A program made the translations under genes and the position numbers. Positions 53,329-61,466 of a stretch of 64,000 nucleotides of DNA are shown here, piece after piece. Source of the DNA: CAVRZJ01 sp964594125 (GTDB taxonomy: Bacteria; Acidobacteriota; Thermoanaerobaculia; Thermoanaerobaculales; Thermoanaerobaculaceae); contig CAZQLL010000003.1 in NCBI GenBank assembly GCA_964594125.1, forward strand, positions 62,001 to 126,000. The letters run 5' to 3'. Positions within the stretch are counted from its first letter, which is position 1; every line of letters begins with the position of its first letter. Below the pieces are notes generated by a model, which saw only the letters and a program-made list of their open reading frames with translations, ran no database searches and was not told where the DNA came from.

Positions 53329-55043
53329 GCGGAAGCCACCTCCACCTGGGCGAGCGGCACGAGGTCGCCGGCGGCGATCGCGGCGAAGAACGCGTCCACG
53401 ACCGCGGGGTCGAGGCGCTGGCCGGCGAGCTCGCGGATGCGCATGTAGACGAACTCGGACCCGAGCGCACGCTGGTACGGCCGGTGAGTGGTCATCGCGT
53501 CGAAGACGTCGGCCGCGGCGATCACGCGCGCCACCAGCGGGATCTCCTCGCCGGCCAGGCCGTCGGGGTAGCCGCCGCCGTTCCAGTTCTCGTGGTGCGA
53601 GCGGATGCCCGGGAGCATGTCGCGCAACCGCTTGATGGGACTGACGATGGCGGCGCCCTTGAGCGGGTGGGCGCGCATCTGCGAGAACTCCCCCTCCGTC
53701 AGCGTCGTCGGCTTCTGGAGGATCGCGTCGTCGATGCCGATCTTGCCGACGTCGTGGAGGAGCGCCGCGATCTGCAGCGTCCGCAGGGCGTCGTCGTCCA
53801 TCCCGAGGTGCTTGCCGATGGCGACCGCGTACTCGCCGACCCGCTCCGAGTGGCCGCGCGTGTACGGGCTCTTGGCGTCGATCGCGGCCGCAAGCGCGCG
53901 GATCGAGTCGACCAGCAGCTCCTGGTTCTCCTGCAGCGCCAGCCGCAGCGAGCCGACGTACCTCTCGATCTCGTCGGCCATCGCGTTGAAGTTGGCGCCG
54001 AGCCGGCCGAGCTCGTTGCGCGACCGCACCGGCACGCGGCGCGTGAGGTCTCCCCCGGCAACCGAGGTCGTCACCTCGGCGAGGTTGCGCAGCGGCGTCG
54101 TGATCCGCCGGGCGAGCAGCGCCCCGGCCAGCATGGCGGCCGCACCGGCCGCAACGCCGATGACCACGGCGCGCCGCGCCATCGCGCGGACGGCGGCGAA
54201 CGCGACGTCGAGCTCCCGGGCGGCGACCACGGCCCACGGGGGATCGCCGACCGGGCACAGCGACCCCAGCACCTCGCCCCCGGCGCCGGCCAGCGGGTCA
54301 ATGTACGTCTTCGTGAGGCGCACCGGAGCGTTGAGGAACTGCGCCACCAACGGGTGACGTGCCGCGCTGGCGCCGACCCTCTCGGGCCGGCTTGAGAACA
54401 GCACGGTGCCGCTGCGTTCGACGACGTCGACGATCACGCCGCGGCTGCTTTCGTCCGCGATCTGACCGGCGATCCCGGCGAGGGAGACGACGCCCTGCAG
54501 CACGCCCGCGACCTGTCCGTTGCGGTCGGCCAGCGGCAGCGACGCCAGGACGAGCGGCTCCTCGCCCGGCAGGCGCAGCATGTCGCGCCGCGCCGGGCGC
54601 CCGCGCAGGCTCGCGGCGAACGCCTCGCGCATGATCGCGTCGAGCGACCCCTCCGCCTCCGCCGACAGCGACCGGCGCTGCACGAACGGTCCCCTGCCGT
54701 CGCGGCCGAGGAGGCGCAGGACGACGATGGCGGCGTGGCCCGTGACGACCTCCTGGAGTACCGCCGCGCCGCTCTCCACGTCGATGCGGGCGTCGCTGCC
54801 GGGGCGCATCCCCTGCGCCAGCGTCTCGAGAAGACCGACGTTCTCGAGGAAGTACAGCTCGACCTCGCGCGCCAGGCCGACGGCCTGGCGCGTCAGGTAC
54901 TGCTTCTCGAGCGTGGCGACCTGCTCGCGGTTGGCCGTGATCACGCCCCACCCCACCAGAGCCAGCGGCACCACCGCCAGCGCCACCAGCACCGCGGTGA
55001 GCGGGAAGATCAGCGACCGCGAGAATGGCCAGGCAGCGCGCAT
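53325..55043 (-). CDS. Membrane HD-GYP cyclic-di-GMP phosphodiesterase with Cache-like and HAMP domains
   Basis: This 572-residue sensor has two membrane helices (about 8-30 and 265-288) around a periplasmic Cache-like domain. A HAMP linker follows (RRITTPLRNLAEVTTSVAGG). The HD-GYP domain contains LHDVGKIGIDDAILQKPTTL with the H-D pair, MRAHPLKGAAIV and HHENWNGGGYPDGLAGEEIP with the G-Y-P motif. It should hydrolyse cyclic-di-GMP to GMP. The ATG at 55043 is preferred over an in-frame TTG at 55079 because the first membrane helix begins directly after it. It heads the operon with the TPR and roadblock genes. Confidence 0.92.
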   Translation of the reverse strand: MRAAWPFSRSLIFPLTAVLVALAVVPLALVGWGVITANREQVATLEKQYLTRQAVGLAREVELYFLENVGLLETLAQGMRPGSDARIDVESGAAVLQEVVTGHAAIVVLRLLGRDGRGPFVQRRSLSAEAEGSLDAIMREAFAASLRGRPARRDMLRLPGEEPLVLASLPLADRNGQVAGVLQGVVSLAGIAGQIADESSRGVIVDVVERSGTVLFSSRPERVGASAARHPLVAQFLNAPVRLTKTYIDPLAGAGGEVLGSLCPVGDPPWAVVAARELDVAFAAVRAMARRAVVIGVAAGAAAMLAGALLARRITTPLRNLAEVTTSVAGGDLTRRVPVRSRNELGRLGANFNAMADEIERYVGSLRLALQENQELLVDSIRALAAAIDAKSPYTRGHSERVGEYAVAIGKHLGMDDDALRTLQIAALLHDVGKIGIDDAILQKPTTLTEGEFSQMRAHPLKGAAIVSPIKRLRDMLPGIRSHHENWNGGGYPDGLAGEEIPLVARVIAAADVFDAMTTHRPYQRALGSEFVYMRIRELAGQRLDPAVVDAFFAAIAAGDLVPLAQVEVASA

Positions 55044-55226
55044 GTCGGGCGATCCGAATATACCACGCAGAGAGAGCAAGGCCGTGGTTGGTGGCTGCGC
55101 GGTGTTGAGCGAGCGCTTCGATCGCGCGCCCGACCAACGCCTGCGACGCCGCCGCTCACACCGCCCGGCTGCGTGCTGTTGCTCAACACACGTGCTGCTA
55201 CGGCTCTACCACTTTCCTGTCGTGCG

Positions 55227-55254
55227 CCCGTTCGTGGTTCGTGGTTCGCGGTGC
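55227..55254. repeat. Heptanucleotide tandem repeat, GTGGTTC type
   Basis: Units CCCGTTC, GTGGTTC, GTGGTTC and GCGGTGC follow one another. The repeat lies 45 bp downstream of the uracil-DNA glycosylase stop, in the 255-bp gap before the HD-GYP gene. Confidence 0.75.
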
Positions 55255-55298
55255 GCGAATCCTGGCGCGGGCGCCGCGGCGTGCTCTCGGCGGGGGCT

Positions 55299-56213
55299 TC
55301 ACGGGAGGACGGCGGAGCTGTCGAGCGCCCGGCGAAGCTGCTTCAAGTCGGCCCACGACTGCGCCTTGGCGGCCGGGTTGCGCAGCAGGTACGCCGGGTG
55401 GAAGGTGGGCAGGACGGCGCGCCCGCGCGCCGTCTGCCAGCGTCCGCGGTAGGTCGAGATCGGCGCCCTCGTGCCGAGGAAGTGGCCCGCGGCCACCTTG
55501 CCGAGCAGGACGATGGCGCGGGGGTCGATCAGCTCGATCTGCCGCCAGAGGAACGGCAGGCACGCTCCCGCCTCGTCGTCCTCGGGGTCGCGGTTGCCGG
55601 GAGGCCGGCACTTGACGACGTTGGCGATGTAGACCTCCTCGCGGCGCAGGCCGATCGCGCGCAGCATCGAGGTGAGGAGCTGCCCGGCGCGGCCGACGAA
55701 CGGCTCGCCGAGACGGTCCTCGTCGGCGCCGGGACCCTCGCCCACGAACATGACGCGGGCGTGCGGGTCGCCGGCGCCGAACACCACCTGCGAGCGTCCC
55801 TGGCACAGCCGGCACCGCCGGCAGCCGGCGAGCGCGGCCGCCATCGCCGCCAGCGACGCGGCGGCGAGCGGGTCGGGGCCCGGCGGCTGCGGCCGCACGG
55901 CGGCGGCCGCCGAGGCCGCCGGCACCGCCTGCGGCGAGCGCGCCGCCGCGTGCTCCGGCGGCACGGCGCGGTCCGCAGCCGCCGTCGCCGCCCCGGCATC
56001 GATGTCGCGCCAGCCGAGATCCGCGAGGTAGAGGGCGAGGTCGCGGCGGCTCGGAGCGCGTGAGGGAATCCCTTCACACGCTCCGACGATGCCTTCGGGG
56101 GCGGGCGGCTGTCCGTCCCCCGTCCGCGACGCGAGGCCGCACGTTTCCCCCCGCCCGCCGCCGGGCTCGCGGCCCGGCGACCGGGGCCTCGTGTTCCTCT
56201 CGCCGTCTCTCAT
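55299..56213 (-). CDS. Uracil-DNA glycosylase, type 4/5 iron-sulfur family
   Basis: This 304-residue enzyme removes uracil from DNA. A low-complexity N-terminal 120 residues precede the catalytic domain. ALAGCRRCRLCQGR gives the first Fe-S cysteines. VMFVGEGPGADEDRLGEPFV is motif A (G-E-x-P-G-x-x-E-D-R-like). ANVVKCRPPGNRDPEDDEAG and ACLPFL carry a further Cys pair, and LPTFHPAYLLRNP is the H-P-[AS] motif. This set marks family 4. The start overlaps the coaBC stop by 4 bp. The N-terminal extension is longer than usual and may be a linker. Confidence 0.92.
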   Translation of the reverse strand: MRDGERNTRPRSPGREPGGGRGETCGLASRTGDGQPPAPEGIVGACEGIPSRAPSRRDLALYLADLGWRDIDAGAATAAADRAVPPEHAAARSPQAVPAASAAAAVRPQPPGPDPLAAASLAAMAAALAGCRRCRLCQGRSQVVFGAGDPHARVMFVGEGPGADEDRLGEPFVGRAGQLLTSMLRAIGLRREEVYIANVVKCRPPGNRDPEDDEAGACLPFLWRQIELIDPRAIVLLGKVAAGHFLGTRAPISTYRGRWQTARGRAVLPTFHPAYLLRNPAAKAQSWADLKQLRRALDSSAVLP

Positions 56214-57409
56214 CGCGCCGACCGCAGCAACATCTCGGCCGCGAGCGACAGCAGCAGCTCGCGCGCCAGCGACTCCTTGTCCTGCGGCGGGAAGTCGCGC
56301 CGCAGGCCGGCGGCGGAGAGCAGCAGCGCGCGGTTCCCCGCGGTCTCCATCCCCACCCCGGCCTCGTCGATCGGGTTGGCGACGACCGCGTCGGCGCCCT
56401 TGGCGGCGAGCTTGCGCTGCGCCCGCTCCGCGAGCTCGGCGGCGCGCTCGGCGGCGAAGATCACGAGATAGGGTCGCCCATTCTCGCGCGGCAGTCCGGC
56501 CGCGAGGTCCGGCACGGGATCGAGTGCGAGCGCGAGCGGGCCCTGCCGCCGGTCCAGCTTGCCCGCCGCCGGCGACGCCGCACAGAAGTCGGCGACCGCA
56601 GCCGCCTGCCAGACTGCGTCGACCCGCGGCGCCCAGGCGGCGAGCAGCGCGCCGAGCTCGGCCGCACTCTCGAAGCGCTCGCAACGCAGCGCCGCGACCG
56701 GCGCCGCGACCCCGGGACCGGCAAGCAGCACCACGTCCGCACCGAGAGCCGCCGCCGCCGCGGCGATCGCCGCCCCCTGTCGGCCCGACGAGCGGTTGGA
56801 GAGCACGCGCACCGCGTCGATGCGCTCGCGCGTCGGACCGGCGGTGACCAGCAGCCGCAGGCCGGCGAGCGGCCCGCGCCGCGGCAGCGCCGCGAGCGCC
56901 GCAGCGACGATCGCGTCGACCGCCGCCAGCCTCCCCTCGCCGACGTCGCCGCACGCCAGCTCGCCGGAGTCGGGCGCCAGCACAGCGACGCCGCGGCCGC
57001 GCAGCGTGGCGAGCGCCGCCTGCGTCGCCGCGTGGCGCAGCATGAAGGTGTTCATCGCCGGCGCGACAATGACCGCGCCGCGGTGCGCCAGGGCGTAGGT
57101 GGTCAGTGCATCGTCGGCGACGCCCGCGGCGAGCTTCGCCAGCACGTCGGCGGTTGCCGGGGCGATCAGCAGCAGGTCGGCCGCGCGCGCCAGCTCGACG
57201 TGGTCGACACCCGCCCCGGCGCCCCACAGCGTCACCTGCGCCGGGCGGCCGGCGAGGACCGAGAAGGTACGCGGTGCGACGAAGCGCGCCGCGTTGCGGG
57301 TGAGGATGGGGTGGACCTCGCAGCCGGCCCTGGCGAGCGAGCGCAGCACCTCGACCGCACGGAACGCGGCGATCCCTCCGCTGACGCCGAGCACGATCGT
57401 TTGGCGCAC
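56210..57409 (-). CDS. coaBC: Bifunctional phosphopantothenoylcysteine decarboxylase/synthetase
   Basis: This 399-residue enzyme makes 4'-phosphopantetheine for coenzyme A. The flavin-dependent decarboxylase half starts MRQTIVLGVSGGIAAFRAVE, with VDHVELARAADLLLIAPATA (catalytic His) and VIVAPAMNTFMLRH. The CTP-dependent ligase half has LLVTAGPTRERIDAVRVLSN, RSSGRQGAAIA and AAVADFCAASPAAGKLDR with the conserved Lys. The length is normal. It follows rpoZ by 10 bp in the order gmk-rpoZ-coaBC-udg, common in several phyla. Confidence 0.95.
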   Translation of the reverse strand: MRQTIVLGVSGGIAAFRAVEVLRSLARAGCEVHPILTRNAARFVAPRTFSVLAGRPAQVTLWGAGAGVDHVELARAADLLLIAPATADVLAKLAAGVADDALTTYALAHRGAVIVAPAMNTFMLRHAATQAALATLRGRGVAVLAPDSGELACGDVGEGRLAAVDAIVAAALAALPRRGPLAGLRLLVTAGPTRERIDAVRVLSNRSSGRQGAAIAAAAAALGADVVLLAGPGVAAPVAALRCERFESAAELGALLAAWAPRVDAVWQAAAVADFCAASPAAGKLDRRQGPLALALDPVPDLAAGLPRENGRPYLVIFAAERAAELAERAQRKLAAKGADAVVANPIDEAGVGMETAGNRALLLSAAGLRRDFPPQDKESLARELLLSLAAEMLLRSAR

Positions 57410-57418
57410 GCCGCCGCC

Positions 57419-57838
57419 CTACTGGCTCTCGACCACGTCCTCCCCGAGCAGCTCCTCGGGCATCTCCTCGAGCTCGCCGAGCTCGCCGGCGTCGAGATCG
57501 GGGCCCTCGAGCTCGTCATCGAGCTCCTCGTCGTCGTCGGCATCGGCCTCCTCGAGCAGCGGCACCAGCGGGCGGGGCGCCTGCAGGAAGGTCGGGGGCT
57601 GCTCCTCCTTCTCGCGCGCCTGCAGCTCCGCCTGCCTGAGCTGCTCAAACTCCTCCGGCGAGACGATCCGCCACGGCACCAGCCCGGCGTCGAGCTCGGC
57701 GAGCGCGATCGTGGTCGGCTTCGCGTGCCGCGACTCCACCCGGGGGCGCGCGCCGTCGATGAGCTGGCCCGCGCGCTTGGCCGCGACCAGGATGTAGCGG
57801 AACGTGCTGTCGAACCGTTCCAGCGGATGTGACGTCAC
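57419..57838 (-). CDS. rpoZ: RNA polymerase omega subunit with long acidic tail
   Basis: The first 80 residues are omega: FDSTFRYILVAAKRAGQLID (about 9-28), KPTTIALAELDAGLVPWRIV. Omega helps fold the beta-prime subunit. After residue 80 comes a 55-residue tail, very acidic (LEEADADDDEELDDELEGPD and following), making 139 residues where 70-100 is usual. The ATG overlaps the gmk stop by 4 bp. Confidence 0.88.
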   Translation of the reverse strand: MTSHPLERFDSTFRYILVAAKRAGQLIDGARPRVESRHAKPTTIALAELDAGLVPWRIVSPEEFEQLRQAELQAREKEEQPPTFLQAPRPLVPLLEEADADDDEELDDELEGPDLDAGELGELEEMPEELLGEDVVESQ

Positions 57839-58482
57839 TGCTCCTCCTTCGCTGCGCGCTCGAACCCTGCGATAATCGTCTCGACGGCGCAGCGCATTCG
57901 CCCCGGCCGCAGCCGCGCCGCGGCGACGACGCTGGCCAGTGCCTGCGTCGCGGCCTCGAGGCGATCATTGATGATAACATAGTCGAACTCGGCGTACTCC
58001 CGCATCTCGTTGACAGCGTTCGCCATGCGCACGGTTATGGCGTCCTCGTCGTCCTGCCGCCGCGCGCGCAGCCGGCGCTCGAGCTCGTCGCGCGACGGCG
58101 GGAAGACGAACACCTTCACGGCGTCCGGGATCGACGAACGCACCTGCCGCGCGCCCTGCACGTCGATGTCCAGGAAGACCGCGCACCCCGCCGCGAGCCG
58201 GGGCTCGACCTCCGAGCGCGCGGTGCCGTAGAGGTTGCCGTGGACTTCGGCGGACTCGAGGAACTCGCGGCGCTCGATCATCGCCAGGAACGTCGGCCGG
58301 TCGACGAAGTGGTAGTCGACGCCGTCGCGCTCCGCGCCGCGCGGCGCCCGGGTCGTGTGCGACACCGAGAAGTGCACCGGCTGGCCTTCCTTCTCCAGTG
58401 CGGCCATGACGCGGCGGATCATCGTCGTCTTGCCGCCGCCCGACGGCGACGCCACGATGAACAGCGACCCCGGCAGAGCCAT
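57835..58482 (-). CDS. gmk: Guanylate kinase
   Basis: This 215-residue enzyme phosphorylates GMP to GDP. The P-loop is FIVASPSGGGKTTMIRRVMA (about 8-27). HFSVSHTTRAPRGAERDGVD and YHFVD form the GMP-binding signature. GTARSEVEPRLAAGCAVFLD and DIDVQGARQVRSSIPDAVKV follow. Length is normal. It leads the gmk-rpoZ-coaBC-udg operon. The ATG at 58482 follows GGAGGTGACGGGG. Confidence 0.96.
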   Translation of the reverse strand: MALPGSLFIVASPSGGGKTTMIRRVMAALEKEGQPVHFSVSHTTRAPRGAERDGVDYHFVDRPTFLAMIERREFLESAEVHGNLYGTARSEVEPRLAAGCAVFLDIDVQGARQVRSSIPDAVKVFVFPPSRDELERRLRARRQDDEDAITVRMANAVNEMREYAEFDYVIINDRLEAATQALASVVAAARLRPGRMRCAVETIIAGFERAAKEEQ

Positions 58483-58584
58483 CCCCGTCACCTCCGATCG
58501 CGCATGATACAGGCGCCGGTCGGTCATGATGATCGATGCTCGCCACGGAGGATTGAGAATGGTGCCGGCCCACGCCCCGTTTTC

Positions 58585-58619
58585 GGACCAGGCACGGGGC
58601 ACGAGACACCAGGCATGGA
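58585..58619. repeat. Heptanucleotide tandem repeat, degenerate
   Basis: Units GGACCAG, GCACGGG, GCACGAG, ACACCAG and GCATGGA follow with strict 7-bp period. On the other strand the consensus is CTCGTGC-like, related to the GTGGTTC group by its alternation of purine-rich and pyrimidine-rich halves. Confidence 0.6.
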
Positions 58620-58674
58620 GGCATCGAGCGTTCGCGGCCCGAGGAAGGAGCGCGTCAGCCCTAGTCGCTGGCAG

Positions 58675-58719
58675 CGCCTCGTGCGGCCGCGCCTCGTGCG
58701 GCCGCGCATCGTGCGGCGG
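58675..58719. repeat. 15-bp tandem repeat, three copies
   Basis: CGCCTCGTGCGGCCG occurs twice perfectly (58675-58689, 58690-58704) and a third time with two changes (58705-58719). It lies 150 bp before the acyltransferase start. Confidence 0.8.
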
Positions 58720-58869
58720 CGCGCGAGGGCGCGCAGGAGCGCGGGAGCCCGCCGCGGCCTCGCCAGCGGCAACGGCCCTCGCCGGGGACGCGGAACAGAG
58801 AAGCTCCCTCCGCCTGCGGCACCCCCGAAAACGGCGCCGCGTCACCTCGACCCGCGTAGACTCTCCCGC

Positions 58870-59793
58870 GTGAGCCTGTCCCTCCGCGGCCTCCGCCACG
58901 AGCTCGGCTACCGGGTGCTCAAGGCGCTTCTCGACGGCGCGCACCGGCTGCCGCTGCCGGCGCTGCGGCGTCTCGGGGCGGCGGCGGGCCGGGTGGCCGC
59001 GGCGCACCCGCGCGAACGGCGCCGCGCCCTCGCGCACCTGGCGCTGGCGCTGCCCGAGCTCGACGAGCGCGCCCGCCGCCGGCTGCTACGCGCCACCGCC
59101 GTGCACCTCGGCACGCTGCTCGGCGAGGTCGCGTGGCTGTGGTCGGCGCCGCCGGAGGAGATCCTGGCGCGCTCGCGTTTCGACGGGCTCGAGCACCTGA
59201 CGGGGCAGGGCGGCGACGGCGGCGGCGCGATCCTGGTGACCGGGCACTGCGGCAACTGGGAATGGCTCAACCTCGCGCTCGGCGCCGCCGGCGTTGGCAT
59301 GTCGGTGGCGGCGCGCGAGGTGTACGACCCGCGGCTGGATGAACTCGTGCGGCGTCTCCGCGGCCGCTTCGGCGGGGAGACGGTGCTGCGCGGCGCCGGC
59401 GCCGGGCAGCGTTTGGCACGCGCGCTGCGCTGCGGCCGGGTCCTCGGGCTGCTGATCGATCAGGACATCGACGCACCGGGCGCCTTCGTCGAGTTCTTCG
59501 GGCGGCCGGCGTGGACGCCGACCGGCGCCGCGGTCCTGGCGCTGCGCGCCGGCCGGCCGCTGGTGCCGGGGTTCGCCCGTCGCGAGCCCGACGGCGGGTT
59601 CCTGCTGGCGTTCGAACCGCCGATCGCTCCCGACCGCACCGCCGATCCCGGAGCCGAAGCGGCGCGGCTCACCGCGCGTCTCACGTCGCGCATCGAGGCA
59701 TGGGTGCGGGCGGCGCCTGCGCAATGGGTCTGGATGCACCGCCGCTGGAAGCGGCAACCGCAGCCGGACGAGCCGGTGTGGCGCTGGCCGTGA
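58870..59793 (+). CDS. LpxL/HtrB-family lipid A acyltransferase
   Basis: This 307-residue inner-membrane enzyme adds a secondary acyl chain to lipid A or a related glycolipid. The catalytic H-x4-[DE] motif is GHCGNWEWLNLALG (about 125-138). LLIDQDIDAPGAFVEFFGRP (about 197-216) and TPTGAAVLALRAGRPLVPGF are the conserved acceptor-side blocks, and WVWMHRRWKRQP ends the domain. The GTG at 58870 is the best start (MSLSLRGLRHELGYRVLKAL). It may act in the same pathway as lpxB at 15660, but it is not linked to it. It is divergent from gmk. Confidence 0.9.
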   Translation: MSLSLRGLRHELGYRVLKALLDGAHRLPLPALRRLGAAAGRVAAAHPRERRRALAHLALALPELDERARRRLLRATAVHLGTLLGEVAWLWSAPPEEILARSRFDGLEHLTGQGGDGGGAILVTGHCGNWEWLNLALGAAGVGMSVAAREVYDPRLDELVRRLRGRFGGETVLRGAGAGQRLARALRCGRVLGLLIDQDIDAPGAFVEFFGRPAWTPTGAAVLALRAGRPLVPGFARREPDGGFLLAFEPPIAPDRTADPGAEAARLTARLTSRIEAWVRAAPAQWVWMHRRWKRQPQPDEPVWRWP

Positions 59794-59910
59794 ACCCTCG
59801 CAGGCGCCGTCTGCGTACACCTCGCGAGCGCCGCGGCGGAGCGGGGCTGGGCTAGAATCCGCGCACCGCGGCGGACAGCTCGCGGCGCGGGCGCCGCGGA
59901 GGGAGGACGC

Positions 59911-60501
59911 ATGAAGAAGGGTGTGCTCGTGGGGTGCGGCGCGCTGGTCGCGCTGGCGCTCCTGGTGGCGTTGCCGATGATCGGCGGCTACAACCGGCTG
60001 GTGTCGCTCGAGGAGGCGGTCAAGACCGCGTGGAGCCAGGTCGAGAACGTCTACCAGCGGCGCGCCGATCTGATTCCGAACCTCGTCGAGACCGTCAAGG
60101 GCGCACGCGACTTCGAGCGCGACACGCTCACCGCCGTCGTCGAGGCGCGCGCGAAGGTCGGGCAGGTCAGCTTCCGCACCGTCCCGACGCCGGGCGAGAT
60201 GCAGCAGTTCCAGGCGGCGCAGGACTCGCTCTCGTCCGCGCTCTCGCGCCTGATGGTGGTGGTCGAACGCTACCCGGAGCTGAAGGCGACGGAGGCGTTC
60301 CGCGATCTGCAGTCGCAGATCGAGGGGAGCGAGAACCGCATCGCGGTCGAGCGCAAGCGCTTCAACGAGGCGGCGCAGGCGTTCAACACCGCCCGGCGGC
60401 GCTTCCCGACCGTGATCATCGCCTCCCTGTTCGGGTTCGCGGAGAAGCCGTACTTCCAGGCGACCCCGGGCTCGGAGCGGCCGCCACAGGTGAAGTTCTG
60501 A
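59911..60501 (+). CDS. lemA: LemA family membrane protein
   Basis: This 196-residue protein has one N-terminal helix (VLVGCGALVALALLVALPMI) followed by the LemA alpha-helical domain. The signature YNRLVSLEEAVKTAWSQVEN (about 29-48) and VYQRRADLIPNLVETVKGAR (about 49-68) is intact. ERYPELKATEAFRDLQSQIE and SLFGFAEKPYFQATP end the family pattern. Function is not settled; lemA commonly pairs with a TPM-domain gene, as here four bases downstream. GGAGGGAGG precedes the ATG. Confidence 0.94.
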   Translation: MKKGVLVGCGALVALALLVALPMIGGYNRLVSLEEAVKTAWSQVENVYQRRADLIPNLVETVKGARDFERDTLTAVVEARAKVGQVSFRTVPTPGEMQQFQAAQDSLSSALSRLMVVVERYPELKATEAFRDLQSQIEGSENRIAVERKRFNEAAQAFNTARRRFPTVIIASLFGFAEKPYFQATPGSERPPQVKF

Positions 60502-60505
60502 GCCC

Positions 60506-61300
60506 GTGAGAGCGGCCGGTAACACCCCCCGCATCGCCGCGGTGCGGACGGCACTGCTCGCCGCCGCCTCGCTGGCGGCGGCACTGCCGCTCGGCGCGCT
60601 CGAGGTGCCGCCGCCGCCGGACCGCTACCTCTCCGATTTCGCGGGCGTCGTGCCGGCCGCGCGCGCCGCCGAGATCGAGGCGCTGCTCGCCGGGATCGAG
60701 CAGCGCACCGGCCACCAGGTGATCGCGGCGACGTTCGCGTCGCTCGACGGCGAGCCGCTCGAGGAGTTCACGATGCGCGTCGCCGAGCGTTGGAAGGTGG
60801 GCCGGAAAGGGCTCGACGACGGCGTGATCTTCTTCGCGTTCATCGCCGACCGGCGGGTGCGCCTCGAGGTCGGCTACGGGCTGGAGGGCGCCCTCACCGA
60901 CGCGCTGGCCGCGCGGTTGCTCGCCGACACCGTGAAGCCGGCATTCCGCGCCGGTGACTACGGCGGCGGCATCGCCGCGCTGGCGCGCGCGCTCGAGGGC
61001 GTCTTCCGCGGCGACCCGCCGCCGGCGCCGCGCGCCCGCCGCGGCGCCCGCGGCGAGGCGGCGCTCGTCATCACGCTGATCGTCATCGTTCTCGTGCTCA
61101 ACCTGCTCGCCCGCCGCGGCGGCGGCGCGGCGATGCGGCGCGGCGGCTGGACGCCCACCGCGCGCCGCGGCGGCGACCGCTGGGGTGGGTTCGGCGGCGG
61201 CTCATGGGGCGGCGGCGGCTCGCTCGGCGGCGGCTCGTTCGGGGGATTTTCCAGCGGCGGCGGCTCGTTCGGAGGAGGCGGCGCCTCCGGCTCGTGGTAG
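60506..61300 (+). CDS. TPM domain protein (YgcG-like)
   Basis: This 264-residue protein has a signal peptide (about 12-33) and a TPM domain: YLSDFAGVVPAARAAEIEAL, LEEFTMRVAERWKVGRKGLD and DGVIFFAFIADRRVRLEVGY with G-L-E-G after it. A membrane helix (ALVITLIVIVLVLNLLA, about 188-204) is followed by a Gly/Ser/Phe-rich low-complexity tail (GGGSLGGGSFGGFSSGGGSF). The last feature is usual in this family. It forms a two-gene unit with lemA. The function is unknown; TPM proteins were proposed as phosphatases in photosystem repair and membrane stress. Start is a GTG. Confidence 0.9.
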   Translation: MRAAGNTPRIAAVRTALLAAASLAAALPLGALEVPPPPDRYLSDFAGVVPAARAAEIEALLAGIEQRTGHQVIAATFASLDGEPLEEFTMRVAERWKVGRKGLDDGVIFFAFIADRRVRLEVGYGLEGALTDALAARLLADTVKPAFRAGDYGGGIAALARALEGVFRGDPPPAPRARRGARGEAALVITLIVIVLVLNLLARRGGGAAMRRGGWTPTARRGGDRWGGFGGGSWGGGGSLGGGSFGGFSSGGGSFGGGGASGSW

Positions 61301-61466
61301 CTTGCCGGCGCCGCGGGACCTCCCCATGGAGCGCCCAGGCCGCTCTGTGGCGGTCCGACGGAGCTGCAGCGACGCCGACGCGGAGGAGTGAAACCCGCGA
61401 GTTCACTTCGCTGGCGAGGGGAGGCCGCGAGAACTCCCCTTGGACGAATGAGATAATCGAGGGAGC

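Larger units (their letters stand above)
58483..58869. other. Gene-free divergent stretch with two kinds of tandem repeat
   Basis: Between the divergent gmk and lpxL-like genes no coding sequence is supported. It contains a degenerate heptanucleotide repeat (58585-58619) and a 15-bp triplicate (58675-58719), listed separately. The remaining sequence is G+C-rich and featureless. Confidence 0.45.
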
